Source: Acidimicrobiaceae bacterium (GTDB taxonomy: Bacteria; Actinomycetota; Acidimicrobiia; Acidimicrobiales; Aldehydirespiratoraceae). From it: a stretch of 64,000 bases of DNA. Positions 19,251 to 29,998 of the stretch are shown in pieces; position 1 is the stretch's first letter; each line of letters starts with the position of its first letter. The DNA is taken from assembly GCA_009843735.1 (NCBI GenBank), contig VYCW01000118.1, forward strand, positions 1-64,000. Direction: 5' to 3'. The notes under the pieces are model-generated. The model was not told the origin of the DNA. It ran no database searches and saw nothing but the letters and a program-made list of their open reading frames with translations. The translations under genes were made by a program, and so were the position numbers.

Positions 19251-20864
19251 TCAACCGAATCGGAACGTGTCGATCGAGGTGTAGGTGATGGCGGGGAAGG
19301 CGGCCAGGATGACCAGAGCCAGCGCCTGCAGGCCCATGAAGGGGAAGGCGCCCTTGTGGATGTCGGCCGTCCTAACCTCCGGCGGTGCCACGCTCTGCAG
19401 GTAGAACAGCGAGAACCCCACCGGCGGCGAGATGAAGGCCATGTTCAGGTTCACCGCCATGAGCACCGCGAACCAGATCTTCTCATCGGGGGTGAACCCG
19501 AGGAAGTCCATGGCCGGCACGAAGATGGGCACCACGATGAAGGTGATCTCGATGAACTCCAGGTTGATTCCCAGCAGGAACACCGCGATCATCGCGATGA
19601 CCACGAAGCCCCACTTCCCGCCGCCGATCGAGGTCAGCCACTCGGAGGTCTGATCGGCGCCCCCGAGCCGCTGGAACACCAGACTGAAGAAGGTCGAGCA
19701 GAACAGCAGCGTCATGACCAGCACGACGACGTTGGCGGTGGAATGGGCTGCGTCCTTGATCGCCTGCCAGTTGAGCCGCCAGCCCGATCTGGTGATGTGG
19801 GTGGCGCCCTCCTTCACCAGCAGATGGTCGAACAGCCAGTTCAACCCCGTCAGCAGCAGCGCTCCGAACACCCCGACTGCGCCCGACTCCGAAGGCGTGG
19901 CGATCCCCGCGAAGATGGACAGCAGCACCCCGAAGATCAGCGCCAGTATGGGCACGATGGCCACCATGACCTCGGCGACCAGCATCCGGGTGTTCAACAG
20001 GACCACATAGAAGACGACGAAGTGGGCCACGGCCACGACGAGTGGCGACCACGCGCTGGCCAGCAAAGCAATTCCGCTCGCTCTGGCTAGCAGCGTCACC
20101 CCACCCACCATCAACGCCAGGATCGCCGCGATCAGCAGCTTCGTTCGCGCCGACGGGTTGCCGGAGAGCGTGCGCTGCTCGGCGGGCATCGCCGGACCCG
20201 TCCTAGGCCTCAGCCACGCCAGCACCAGCACATAGGCGATGTAGAGCCCGCTCAGCAGCAGGCCGGGCAACAGCGCACCCGCGAACAGCCCCAGGATGCC
20301 GACGCCGAGCTGTTGGGCCAGCAGGATGAGCACGATGCTGGGCGGCAGTAGCTGGGCGAGGGTGCCCGAGGCGATGATGGCGCCGGTGGAGAGCTTGTTG
20401 TCGTAGCCGAGTCGCACCATGGCCGGCAGTGAGAGCAGCCCCATCACGATCACCGTGGCCGCCACGACTCCGGTAGCGGCCGCCAGCAGGGTGCCCACCA
20501 CCACCACCGCGGCGGCCACGCCGCCCCGAAGCCGGCCCATGAGCATGCCGAAGGCGTTCAGGAGCCGCTCGGCCATGCCCGACCGTTCGAGGATGCCCCC
20601 CATCAGGACGAACAGCGGCACCGCCAGCAGCGTCGGGTCGCTGATGGCCACGAACCAGCGGCTGGGCAGCGCACTGAGAGCGTTCGAGTCGAAGGCCCCG
20701 ATCGCATCGCCGAGGAATGCGAAGGCGATGGCGGTGCACGCGAAGGAGAAGGCCACGTTGTATCCCGACAGGATCACAAGCATGAACACCCCGAACATGG
20801 TGAGGGCCAGGAAGACGCCCGCGTCCACGCCGAGGATGGTCTCCAAGGCGAGCACTCCGACCAC
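19251..20864 (-). CDS. TRAP transporter large permease (DctM family)
   Basis: 537 aa polytopic; [16 protein letters not shown] motif; neighbours DctP and DctQ-like genes. Confidence 0.92.
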   Translation of the reverse strand: MVGVLALETILGVDAGVFLALTMFGVFMLVILSGYNVAFSFACTAIAFAFLGDAIGAFDSNALSALPSRWFVAISDPTLLAVPLFVLMGGILERSGMAERLLNAFGMLMGRLRGGVAAAVVVVGTLLAAATGVVAATVIVMGLLSLPAMVRLGYDNKLSTGAIIASGTLAQLLPPSIVLILLAQQLGVGILGLFAGALLPGLLLSGLYIAYVLVLAWLRPRTGPAMPAEQRTLSGNPSARTKLLIAAILALMVGGVTLLARASGIALLASAWSPLVVAVAHFVVFYVVLLNTRMLVAEVMVAIVPILALIFGVLLSIFAGIATPSESGAVGVFGALLLTGLNWLFDHLLVKEGATHITRSGWRLNWQAIKDAAHSTANVVVLVMTLLFCSTFFSLVFQRLGGADQTSEWLTSIGGGKWGFVVIAMIAVFLLGINLEFIEITFIVVPIFVPAMDFLGFTPDEKIWFAVLMAVNLNMAFISPPVGFSLFYLQSVAPPEVRTADIHKGAFPFMGLQALALVILAAFPAITYTSIDTFRFG

Positions 20865-20867
20865 CGG

Positions 20868-21692
20868 CTACTCGATCCGCTGGGGGGTGTCGCGTTCCAC
20901 GATGTCGCCGTAGTCGTCCCGGCCGATCAGGACGAACCCGGTCTTGATGACCTCGGCCATCAGCTGCAGGCCGAACAGGCCGAATCCGATCAGCAGGAAC
21001 GCCTTGATCGGACCCACCGGCAGCCCGCCCGCGTCCACCGCCTCCTCCCAGCTCTGCCAGACCCTCCAGCCCGCGGGCCACTCGCCGCTGCCCGCCTTCC
21101 GCCCCAGCGACGAGGCCACATAGCTCTGCAGGATGCGGATGCTCATGAACACGAACGGCAGCAGCAGCACGGTGTGCATGGCGAAGTCGAGGGCCGCCTT
21201 GGTCTTGTTGGAGAAGTTGATCCACCAGAAGTCGATGCGCGGGTTGACGCCGTCGCGGATCCCCACGTTCATGGCCACCAGGAACATGAGCCCGAAGGAC
21301 TGCCAGGCCAGGCTGACGACCTCGCCGATGAGGATGTCCTGCTCCACGTACTCGTTGCTGTAGCGGGTGATCACGTTGAAGAACTGGAGCACGAACACGG
21401 CCCACGCCAGGACCATCGTGATCCGCAACGTGAACGACGGGATGGCCTCGATCCAGATCCGCAGGCGGTTGAGGCCCGAGTGCCAGGCCGACATGGCGAT
21501 CGCGGCCACCAGCAGCGGCCACCACCACCACACGAAGTGGGCAATGAGGTACTGGGTGTCGATGAAAAGATGGGCGAAGAGCGCGGCCAGCAAGGTGCCC
21601 AGCGCCACCCACCCCGACGGGTGCAACCTCCGAAGTAATGACGCGCCGGGCTTCGTCTCCGAGCCAGCCCCGACCGACATGGTTCGCGACAC
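20868..21692 (-). CDS. TRAP transporter small permease (DctQ-like)
   Basis: 274 aa, 4-TM-like; located immediately upstream of DctM; NPRIDFWWINFSNKTKA. Confidence 0.8.
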   Translation of the reverse strand: MSRTMSVGAGSETKPGASLLRRLHPSGWVALGTLLAALFAHLFIDTQYLIAHFVWWWWPLLVAAIAMSAWHSGLNRLRIWIEAIPSFTLRITMVLAWAVFVLQFFNVITRYSNEYVEQDILIGEVVSLAWQSFGLMFLVAMNVGIRDGVNPRIDFWWINFSNKTKAALDFAMHTVLLLPFVFMSIRILQSYVASSLGRKAGSGEWPAGWRVWQSWEEAVDAGGLPVGPIKAFLLIGFGLFGLQLMAEVIKTGFVLIGRDDYGDIVERDTPQRIE

Positions 21693-21773
21693 TAGTGGTT
21701 GGAATCCGGCCTGTCGCTGGCCCTCTCAGCGGAGCACGAGCGTGCCGAGACCGCCGACCGTAGGGTTGGAAGC

Positions 21774-22244
21774 GTGACCGGCAACGTCCGAACGGTCCTG
21801 GCAATCGACGTGATCGACGCGCTGCGAGGCGTGGACGATCCCGAATACCCAGGTGTCAGCGTGGTCGACATGGGCATGATCGCCTCGGCCGAGGTCGCGG
21901 ACCGGCGGGCCACGGTGGAGTTGATCACCACGTTCAGCGGCTGTCCCGCCCACGACGTCATCACCACCGACATCGTCGCCGCGGTCGGCGCGCTCGACGG
22001 CATCGATCATGTCGAGGTGCGGCGCAGCACCGAGCGCTGGGACACTGCGAGGCTCAGCGATCACGCCCGGGCCGTCATGACCCGCGAGTTCACAGTCTCG
22101 GTAGCCCTGCCCGGCAAGCCCACCGAGTGCCCGCGCTGCGGAGCCGCGGCGTTGGTCGAGCAGTCTCCGTTCGGCCCGGCCCGGTGCCGGGCCGTGCACC
22201 GCTGCGGAGCCTGCGGTGAGGTGGTGGAGGTCCTACGATCCTGA
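21774..22244 (+). CDS. MIP18/DUF59 family protein resembling PaaD with C-terminal zinc ribbon
   Basis: VIDALRGVDDPEYPGVSVVDMGMI, TFSGCPAHDVITTDIVAAV, CPRCGAAALVEQSPFGPARCRAVHRCGACGE; GTG start inferred. Confidence 0.8.
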   Translation: MTGNVRTVLAIDVIDALRGVDDPEYPGVSVVDMGMIASAEVADRRATVELITTFSGCPAHDVITTDIVAAVGALDGIDHVEVRRSTERWDTARLSDHARAVMTREFTVSVALPGKPTECPRCGAAALVEQSPFGPARCRAVHRCGACGEVVEVLRS

Positions 22245-22412
22245 AAGGGTCATGCTGCAGCGGCGGCACTTGGCCGTCCAGCCCGCGGGGGTGACGGCGG
22301 TGGCCAGCCAGGTCCCGCACCGGCCGCAGTAGCGGGGCGGGTCCAGTTCGGGCAGGCAGCCGGAGCAGCCGCGACGACCGCAGCCCGGGCAGTACGGCTT
22401 CAGATCGCTCAA
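22233..22412 (-). CDS. bsaP: Biotin synthase auxiliary protein (BsaP-like), 59 aa
   Basis: TTG start overlapping bioB stop (TTGA): MSDLKPYCPGCGRRGCSGCLPELDPPRYCGRCGTWLATAVTPAGWTAKCRRCSMTLSGS; Cys-rich and PPRYC..CG pattern typical of the gene after actinobacterial bioB. Confidence 0.78.
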   Translation of the reverse strand: MSDLKPYCPGCGRRGCSGCLPELDPPRYCGRCGTWLATAVTPAGWTAKCRRCSMTLSGS

Positions 22413-23407
22413 ACCGCGGCCGACAGGCTGCCTATGGGCATGCGCAGGTCGGCGAGCATGTCCAGGTCCTGCTGGGGCGACCGACCCAGAGTGGTCAGGT
22501 AGTTGCCGACGATGAGCGCGTTGATTCCCGATGTCATGCCCATGGCCTGCAGGTCCCGGAGGGTGATCTCGCGGCCGCCGGCGTAGCGCAGGATCACCGA
22601 CGGCAGGGCCAGCCGGAACAGTGCGATCCAGCGGATGGCTTCCAGTGCTCCGACCGGCTTGCGGATCTGCAGCGGCGTGCCGGGGCGGGGATTCAAGAAG
22701 TTGATGGGCACCTCGCAGGGCTCCACGGCCCGGATCTGCTCGATCAGCTCCAGACGCTGCTCGGTGGTCTCGCCCATCCCGAGGAGCACGCCGCAGCACA
22801 GCTCCATGCCGGCCTCACGCACGTAGCTGCAGGTGTCGACACGCTCGTCGAAGCTGTGGGTGGTGACGACCTCGCCGAAGAACGAACGGCTCGTCTCCAG
22901 GTTGTGGTTGTAGCGGTGAACCCCGGCCGCGGCCAGCTCGAAGGCCTGCTCCCGGGTGAGGATCCCGGCGCTGACGGCAACGTTCAGGCCGGTGGAGGCC
23001 GACACCAGCGCCGTCAGCTCGATCAGGCGGTCCATGGTGCGGCGGTCCGGGCCCCGAACGGCCAGCACCATGCAGAACTCGGTGGCCCCGAGCTCCGCGG
23101 TCTGTTGGGCGGCAGCCAGAACCTCCTCGGTGTCCAGGAACGGGGTGGCCTTGACCTGGGTGTCGAATGCGGCCGATTGGCTGCAGAAGTGGCAGTCTTC
23201 GGGGCAACCGCCGGTCTTGGCCGACAGGATGCCCTCCACTTCCACGGTCGGGCCGGCCCAGGCCAGGCGCACCTCGTGGGCCAGCGAGGCGAGCGAGGGC
23301 ACGGCTGAGTCGTCGACCGCGGCCAGTTCGGCCAGCTCATCGACAGTGAGTTGGCGACGCTCGTCGAGCAGGGCGGCCGAGGCGCGAGCTATGGCAGGCC
23401 CAGTCAC
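22409..23407 (-). CDS. bioB: Biotin synthase
   Basis: Radical SAM CPEDCHFCSQSA; NHNLETS; NFLNPRPGTPL; FRLALPSVILRYAGGRE. Confidence 0.96.
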   Translation of the reverse strand: MTGPAIARASAALLDERRQLTVDELAELAAVDDSAVPSLASLAHEVRLAWAGPTVEVEGILSAKTGGCPEDCHFCSQSAAFDTQVKATPFLDTEEVLAAAQQTAELGATEFCMVLAVRGPDRRTMDRLIELTALVSASTGLNVAVSAGILTREQAFELAAAGVHRYNHNLETSRSFFGEVVTTHSFDERVDTCSYVREAGMELCCGVLLGMGETTEQRLELIEQIRAVEPCEVPINFLNPRPGTPLQIRKPVGALEAIRWIALFRLALPSVILRYAGGREITLRDLQAMGMTSGINALIVGNYLTTLGRSPQQDLDMLADLRMPIGSLSAAV

Positions 23408-23452
23408 GCCGATGATCCTACGTGGGCGGGCGGTAGGCCTCCCAGTCGATCA

Positions 23453-25120
23453 TTACGGCTTGAAGCAGGGCTCGTACTCCCAGTTCAAAGCGGTCTCGGA
23501 GGCGTAGGGCCCCTTGATGAGGGTAAAGCCGTTGTTGCTTCCCTCCTCCGACACCGTCACACCCGGCGTGTAACGCGAGAGATCGACGTCGTACAGGTAG
23601 GTCTCACGCACGACGTTACTGTTGGGGTTTCCGCGCCAACTCTGGTCCGGCGAGAGGTCCTTGAGGTCGACGGTGATCTGGTTGGCCGCCGCCAGCACGC
23701 CGGCCCTGGTGAGGTTGCCGTTGCTGATGGCCTGGTCCAAGATCTGGTGCGCGATGTAGCCCAGGATCCAGCTGACGATGTAGACGTCATCGAACGGCGC
23801 GTCCGGGCGGTACTCGCGCATCCCGCTGATCATGTCCTGCATGCCCTCCGAGTCTTCGGCGTCCCACAGCACCACATAGGTGGAATGGGTGTAGACGGCG
23901 TCAGCCAGCTCCGCTAGGCCTTCGACGCCGAGCAGGGCCGGGTTCCAGCTGGGTACGTTGCCGGCCCACTGGCCGGTGAAGCCCGCCTGTGCGGCACCGC
24001 CCATCAGGTTCGCGGTCGTGCTGGGGCTGGTGGCCAGCCACACCCAGTCGGCTCCGGACTCGACGATGCGGGTGATGACCGGCGTCAGGTCGGCGCCGGG
24101 GATCACTTGGGCTTGGCCGTCATAGACGATGTTGAGGCCCAGTGCATCGGCCGCGATCTTCGCACCCTGGGCGCCGTCCTCGCCGTAGTCGCCGGGGAAG
24201 CTGACGATGGCGAAGTCGGGGCCGTAGGTCTCCGACATGTACGTCACGCCGTTCATGGCCTCGAGGCAGTAGTTGGTCCCCACCTCGAACACGTTCTTGC
24301 CGATCGAAGGGTCGGCCCACCCCGAGTACCACGAGATCGGGACGGCGACCAGGTTGTCCTCGATGAGCGACTCGGCGGTGGCCGCGGTATGGGGCGAGCC
24401 GACGGACATGCTGAACATCACCACGCTCTGGTCGCCGTCGCCCGCCATGGCCTCATAGTTCTCCAGATGCGTGGGAACGTCATAGCCGTTGTCCATCACA
24501 ACCGGCTCGACCGACCATCCCTGGATCCCGCCTGTGTCGTTGACCCGCTCCCAGTAGGCCAGATGTCCGTCAGTGATCTTGGTTATCAACGGGGCAAAGA
24601 TGCCGGTCAGGTCGGTGTTCAGACCCACCCGGATCGTCTTCGACTCTAGGTCCACGCCGATGTCGTGAGCTATCGCGCCCTCGGCCGCGGCCAGTGCCTC
24701 CTGGGCCTCGGCAACTTCCCCCGCGGCCGCCGCGGCCTCGGCCCGGGCTGCCTCCAGCGTGGCCTGCGCCGCCGCGGCCTCGGCCCGGGCTGCTTCCAGC
24801 GCGGCCTGCGCCTCTGCCTGCTGCTCAGCGCTGGCCTCCGCAGCAGACGCCTCGGCCTCGGCCAGCCTTGCAGCCGCTTCTTCGGCCACCGCCTGGGCCG
24901 CTTCGGCCGCCGCCTGGGCCGCGTCGGCTTCCGCCTGTGCCGCAGCCCTCTCGACTTCAGCCTGCGCCGCAGTCCTCTCCGCTTCAGCCGCCGCAGCCCT
25001 CTCCGCTTCAGCCGCCGCGGCGGCGTCGGCTGCCAACGTGTCCGGCTCATCGTCGCCGCAGGCCGAGGCAACCAGGGCCAAGGCACAGAGGACCACCAGC
25101 ATCCATTTCATGCGTTTCAC
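23453..25120 (-). CDS. Branched-chain amino acid-type ABC transporter substrate-binding lipoprotein with long Ala/Glu-rich coiled-coil tether (paralog 1)
   Basis: Lipobox LALVASAC; about 120-aa AEAERAAAAEAERTAAQ... segment; then periplasmic-binding domain (IRVGLNTDLTGIFAPL...GGIQGWSVEPVVMDNGYD). Confidence 0.9.
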   Translation of the reverse strand: MKRMKWMLVVLCALALVASACGDDEPDTLAADAAAAAEAERAAAAEAERTAAQAEVERAAAQAEADAAQAAAEAAQAVAEEAAARLAEAEASAAEASAEQQAEAQAALEAARAEAAAAQATLEAARAEAAAAAGEVAEAQEALAAAEGAIAHDIGVDLESKTIRVGLNTDLTGIFAPLITKITDGHLAYWERVNDTGGIQGWSVEPVVMDNGYDVPTHLENYEAMAGDGDQSVVMFSMSVGSPHTAATAESLIEDNLVAVPISWYSGWADPSIGKNVFEVGTNYCLEAMNGVTYMSETYGPDFAIVSFPGDYGEDGAQGAKIAADALGLNIVYDGQAQVIPGADLTPVITRIVESGADWVWLATSPSTTANLMGGAAQAGFTGQWAGNVPSWNPALLGVEGLAELADAVYTHSTYVVLWDAEDSEGMQDMISGMREYRPDAPFDDVYIVSWILGYIAHQILDQAISNGNLTRAGVLAAANQITVDLKDLSPDQSWRGNPNSNVVRETYLYDVDLSRYTPGVTVSEEGSNNGFTLIKGPYASETALNWEYEPCFKP

Positions 25121-25222
25121 AGTCTCTTCCTCCCTCGGCGAAGGCTACCCGTCGCTCCCGAGCATGGGCCGGATCTTGCGCCTGCGGGCCCGGCCTCCGG
25201 AGCCGATTCCCGGGCGTCCGGA

Positions 25223-26025
25223 TCACTCGGTGACGGACGCGTCCAGTTCCGTGCTACCGAGATAGGCCGCGATCACGTTGGGATCGCGCTGCACCTCGGC
25301 CGGGGATCCCTCGGAAATCCTGCGACCGAAGTCCAGGACCATCACCCGGTCCGCGATATCCATCACTAGGCCCATGTCGTGCTCCACCATCACCAGCGTG
25401 ACTCCCAGCTCGCGGCGGATGTCGAGAATGAACCGGGCCATGTCCTCGGTCTCCTCGAGGTTCATGCCCGCGACCGGCTCGTCGAGCATCAGCAGCTCGG
25501 GATCCATGGCCAGCGCCCGCCCCAGCTCGACCCGCTTCTGGATGCCGTAGGGCAGCAGGGCCACCGGGTGCTTGCGCCAGCCCTCAATCTCCAGGAAGTC
25601 GATGATGTCTTCGACTCTGCGGCGGTGCTCGATCTCCTCGCGCTTGGCCTTGCCGACCCACACCGCGCCGGCCAGGAACGACCCGGTCATCCGGATGTGC
25701 CGGCCGGTCAGCAGGTTGTCGAGCACGGTCATGTGCGAGAACAGCTCGATGTTCTGGAACGTGCGGGCCACCCCGAGCTGGGCCACCCGGTCGGGGCGGG
25801 TGCCCATGATGGAGGTCCCCTTCCAGCGGATGTCGCCCGACTGGGGCCGGTAGACCTGCGAGATCGAGTTGAAGATCGAGGTCTTGCCCGCGCCGTTGGG
25901 ACCGATGATGGCGAATAGCTCTCCCTCCCGGACGTCGAACGACACCGAGTCGATGGCCGTGACCCCGCCGAAGCGCAGGGATATGTCATCCACCTCGAGC
26001 AGGGCGCGGGCCGGCTCGACGGGAC

Positions 26026-26038
<13 letters not shown>
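25223..26038 (-). CDS. livG: ABC transporter ATP-binding protein, LivG type
   Basis: GPNGAGKTSIFN Walker A; MLDEPVAGMNLEETEDMARFI Walker B; LivG-specific ARTFQNIELF. Confidence 0.92.
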
Positions 26039-26817
<779 letters not shown>

Positions 26818-26828
26818 TGTCAGCAGTC

Positions 26829-26888
26829 TTGCGAGCGGGGAGGGCCCGAGCGGCCCGTGAGCGAAGCGAACAAGAGCGGGAATCAGGC
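26829..26888 (+). repeat. Dispersed element core copy 3 (between livF and SBP paralog 2)
   Basis: gcgagcggggagggcccgagcggcccgtgagcgaagcgaacaagagcgggaatcaggcc; lacks full left module. Confidence 0.9.
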
Positions 26889-26943
26889 CCCGGCGGAGCG
26901 GGCCTGCGATCGCAGGGCCGCCCCGCCGGAAGTCCCTAGTGGG

Positions 26944-28629
26944 CTAGGAGGCCACGAAGCAGGGCTCGTACTCCCAGTTGAGGGCCGTCTCTGAGGCGTA
27001 GGGCCCCTTGATCAGCTTGTAACCGCTGTTGCCGTTCTCATCCGAGATGGTGGCGCCCGGCGTGAACAGCGACAGGTCGACGTCGTACAGGTAGGTCTCG
27101 CGCACCACGTTGTCGTTGGGGTTGCCCACCCAGGACTGGTCGGGCGCCAGACCGTTCAGGTCGGCCGTGACCTGGTTGGCCGCGGCCAGCACCCCGGCCC
27201 GGGTGATGTTGCCGTTGCTGATGGCTTGGTCGAGGATCTGGTGCACGACGTAGCCCTGGATCCAGCTGATGATGTAGAAGTCGTCCCAACTGGCCTCGGG
27301 GCGGTACTCCCGCATCACGTCGAGCAGTTCCTGCATGCCTGCGGCCTCTCCTACCGCGCCGGCACCGGCGCCCTCGCCCAGCAGCACCGTGTAGGTGGAG
27401 TGGGTGTAGAACGCGTCGGCCAACTCCTTGAAGCCGTCGACGAGCAGCAGCGCCGGGTTCCAGCTGGGCGCGCTGCCTATCCACTGACCGGTGTAGCCGG
27501 CCGCGGCCGATCCGCCCAGGAGCTGTGCCGTCGTGCTGGGGTTGAGCGTGACCCACACCCAGTCAGCTCCGGACTCGACGATGCCGGTGATCACCGGGGT
27601 CTGGTCCGCTCCGGGGATGACCGCGCCCTCGCCGTCGTAGACGACGTTCAGGCCCAGGGCCTCGGCCGCGATCTTCACGCCCCGGGCCGCGTCCTGGCCG
27701 TAGTCGCCGGGGAAGGTGGCGATGGCCACGTTCGAACCGTAGGTTTCGGCCATGTAGGTCGTGCCGTTCATGGCCTCGATGCAGTAGTTGGTCTGCACCT
27801 CGAACAGGTTCTTGCCGATCGAGGGGTCGGCCCAGCCCGAGTACCACGACAGCGGGATGGCAGCCATGTTGTCCTCGATGAGCAGCTGCGAGGTGGACGC
27901 AGAGTGGGGCGAGCCGGTGGAGGTGGCGAACATCACCACGCTCTCGGGACCGTCACCCGACATGACCTCGTAGTTCTCGAGGTGGGTTGGCACGTCGTAG
28001 GCGTTGTCGAGCACGACCGGTTCGATCGTCCAGCCCTGGATCCCGCCGTTGTCGTTGACCCACTCCCAGTAGGCCAGATGGGCGTCGGTGATCTTGGTGG
28101 TGAGCGGGGCGAAGATTCCGGTCAGGTCGGTGTTGAGACCCACGCGGATCGTCTTCGACTCAACGTCTACGCCGATGTCGTGAGCTATGGCTCCCTCGGC
28201 TGCGGCTAGCGCCTCCTGGGCCTCGGCAGCCTCACCGGCGGCCATCTCGGCCTCCGCCTGGGCCGCTTCCGCGGCAGCCTGGGCAGCTTCGGCCTCAGCC
28301 TGGGCCTCTTCCAGCGCGGCCTGCGCCTCTGCCTGCTGCTCAGCGCTGGCCTCCGCGGCGGCCGCCTCAGCCTCCGCCAACCTTGCGGCGGCTTCGTCGG
28401 CCGCAGCTTGGGCTTCCTCTGCGGCCGCTTGAGCCGCTTCGGCTTCCGCCTGCGCGGCGGCCCGCTCCGCCTCGGCCGCTTCGGCCTCGGCTTCGGCTGC
28501 GGCGGCTTCCGCCTGTGCCGTGGCGGCCGCGTCGTCGGCTGTCGTCGTGTCCGGCTCGTCGTCGCCGCAGGCTGAAGCGACCAGGGCCAGGGCGCAGAGC
28601 ACTGCGAGCATCCATCTCGTTGATTTCAC
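26944..28629 (-). CDS. Branched-chain amino acid-type ABC transporter substrate-binding lipoprotein with coiled-coil tether (paralog 2)
   Basis: Lipobox LALVASAC; Ala/Glu/Gln-rich segment; body closely resembles paralog 1 (shared DIGVDxESKTIRVGLNTDLTGIFAPL). Confidence 0.9.
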   Translation of the reverse strand: MKSTRWMLAVLCALALVASACGDDEPDTTTADDAAATAQAEAAAAEAEAEAAEAERAAAQAEAEAAQAAAEEAQAAADEAAARLAEAEAAAAEASAEQQAEAQAALEEAQAEAEAAQAAAEAAQAEAEMAAGEAAEAQEALAAAEGAIAHDIGVDVESKTIRVGLNTDLTGIFAPLTTKITDAHLAYWEWVNDNGGIQGWTIEPVVLDNAYDVPTHLENYEVMSGDGPESVVMFATSTGSPHSASTSQLLIEDNMAAIPLSWYSGWADPSIGKNLFEVQTNYCIEAMNGTTYMAETYGSNVAIATFPGDYGQDAARGVKIAAEALGLNVVYDGEGAVIPGADQTPVITGIVESGADWVWVTLNPSTTAQLLGGSAAAGYTGQWIGSAPSWNPALLLVDGFKELADAFYTHSTYTVLLGEGAGAGAVGEAAGMQELLDVMREYRPEASWDDFYIISWIQGYVVHQILDQAISNGNITRAGVLAAANQVTADLNGLAPDQSWVGNPNDNVVRETYLYDVDLSLFTPGATISDENGNSGYKLIKGPYASETALNWEYEPCFVAS

Positions 28630-28710
28630 GGTCTCTCCTCCAAGGGTTTGTCTATTGGGCTGGGAGCACCCTGATGGCTCCCACTATCTTGACTTGAAGA
28701 CGGTGGTTTA

Positions 28711-29961
28711 TCAATAGCTGAACGGCCACCTCTTCCAGTAATTCCGCACTCGGACCCAGATGCCGAAGATTCCGAGCGGCTCGACGATCAGGAACACGAC
28801 GATGAGCGCGCCGAACAGGACGATGTTCCAGTCGAACACGCTCAGCGTCCACCCCGGCGTCTGGATGGCGGTGTTGATGATGCCGAAGTCGTCCCCCTCG
28901 GTGAGCAGGAACCGGGCCAACTGCTCGGTGAGCCCGCCTTCGGCGCGGTCGAGCCACTTGGTGAACTCCTCCACGAACTGCGGCACCATCACCACGAAGA
29001 ATGTGCCGATGAGGGTGCCCGAGGTCGTCCCCGCCCCGCCGATGAGCAGGATGGCTATGAACTCCACCGACAGGAACAGGCCGAAATCGGTGGCCAGGAT
29101 CCGCTGCGACAGGGCCGAGAACAGGGCTCCGGCCACGCCCGCGAAGAACGACGACACCGCGAAGGCGATCACCTTGTAGCGGAACTCGGGTACGCCCATG
29201 ACCTCGGCTGCGATGTCGCGGTCCCGGATCGCCTGCAGGGCCCGGCCGGTGCGGGTGCGGGTCAGGTTCTTGGCTACCAGCGTGAACGCGATGGTGAGCA
29301 CCAGCAGGAACAGGTACCGCTTCTGGAGGTCGGTGACGTCGAACCAGAGCCAGTGGCCATCATCCTCGACATTGATGAGCGGGGTCTCCTCCTTCCACAG
29401 CCGCACGTCCAGGCCAGGGAACTCACGGCCCAGCGCGGGTGGTCCGGCAATCTTGCGGCCCCAGCTGGTGTTGCCGAAATGGATTCCAAGGAAGACCAGG
29501 CCCAACGTGACAATGGCCAGGTAGAGGCCCCGGAGCCTCACCGCCACCGGCGACACAGCCACGCCCACCAGGGCGGCCACGATGCCGGCGGCGGGCAGCC
29601 AGATCCAGATCGGCAGCGAATGGCCCCATGTCTCCTCGCCGCTGCTTCCTCCGAGATACACCGCGGCGCAGGCGCCCACCCCCATGAAGAAGGCGTGGCC
29701 CAGCGACACCTGCCCGGCCACTCCGGCCAGCAGGTTGAGGCCCAGTGCCGCGATGGCCAGCACCATCATTAGGGCCATGGGCCGCATCCAGTCGTTGTCG
29801 CCCAGGAAGCGCACGAGGGGAATGTGGCTGATTACCGGCAGCTCGAAGGGCAGCAGGAACAGCACCGCCACGAACAACGTGCAGATCACCTTCTGGGTCC
29901 ACGTAGGGAGCAGTTGAGCTTCCTGGCGGTATGCGGTGTACAGGCGGGGGCGACCGAGCAC
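28711..29961 (-). CDS. livM: Branched-chain amino acid ABC transporter permease, LivM type
   Basis: 416 aa polytopic; GQVSLGHAFFMGVGA; TRTGRALQAIRDRDIAAEVMGV; LLIGGAGTTSGTLIGT. Confidence 0.92.
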   Translation of the reverse strand: MLGRPRLYTAYRQEAQLLPTWTQKVICTLFVAVLFLLPFELPVISHIPLVRFLGDNDWMRPMALMMVLAIAALGLNLLAGVAGQVSLGHAFFMGVGACAAVYLGGSSGEETWGHSLPIWIWLPAAGIVAALVGVAVSPVAVRLRGLYLAIVTLGLVFLGIHFGNTSWGRKIAGPPALGREFPGLDVRLWKEETPLINVEDDGHWLWFDVTDLQKRYLFLLVLTIAFTLVAKNLTRTRTGRALQAIRDRDIAAEVMGVPEFRYKVIAFAVSSFFAGVAGALFSALSQRILATDFGLFLSVEFIAILLIGGAGTTSGTLIGTFFVVMVPQFVEEFTKWLDRAEGGLTEQLARFLLTEGDDFGIINTAIQTPGWTLSVFDWNIVLFGALIVVFLIVEPLGIFGIWVRVRNYWKRWPFSY

Positions 29962-29998
29962 TACTCAAGCCCTCCCGGCGGCCGACCGTACGGCATCG

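Noticed and set aside
24665-25369. Plus-strand low-complexity ORFs (LGLGQP..., PPGPRQLPPRP...) opposite SBP coiled coil
   Set aside because: Artefacts of the Ala/Glu-repeat codons read in other frames.
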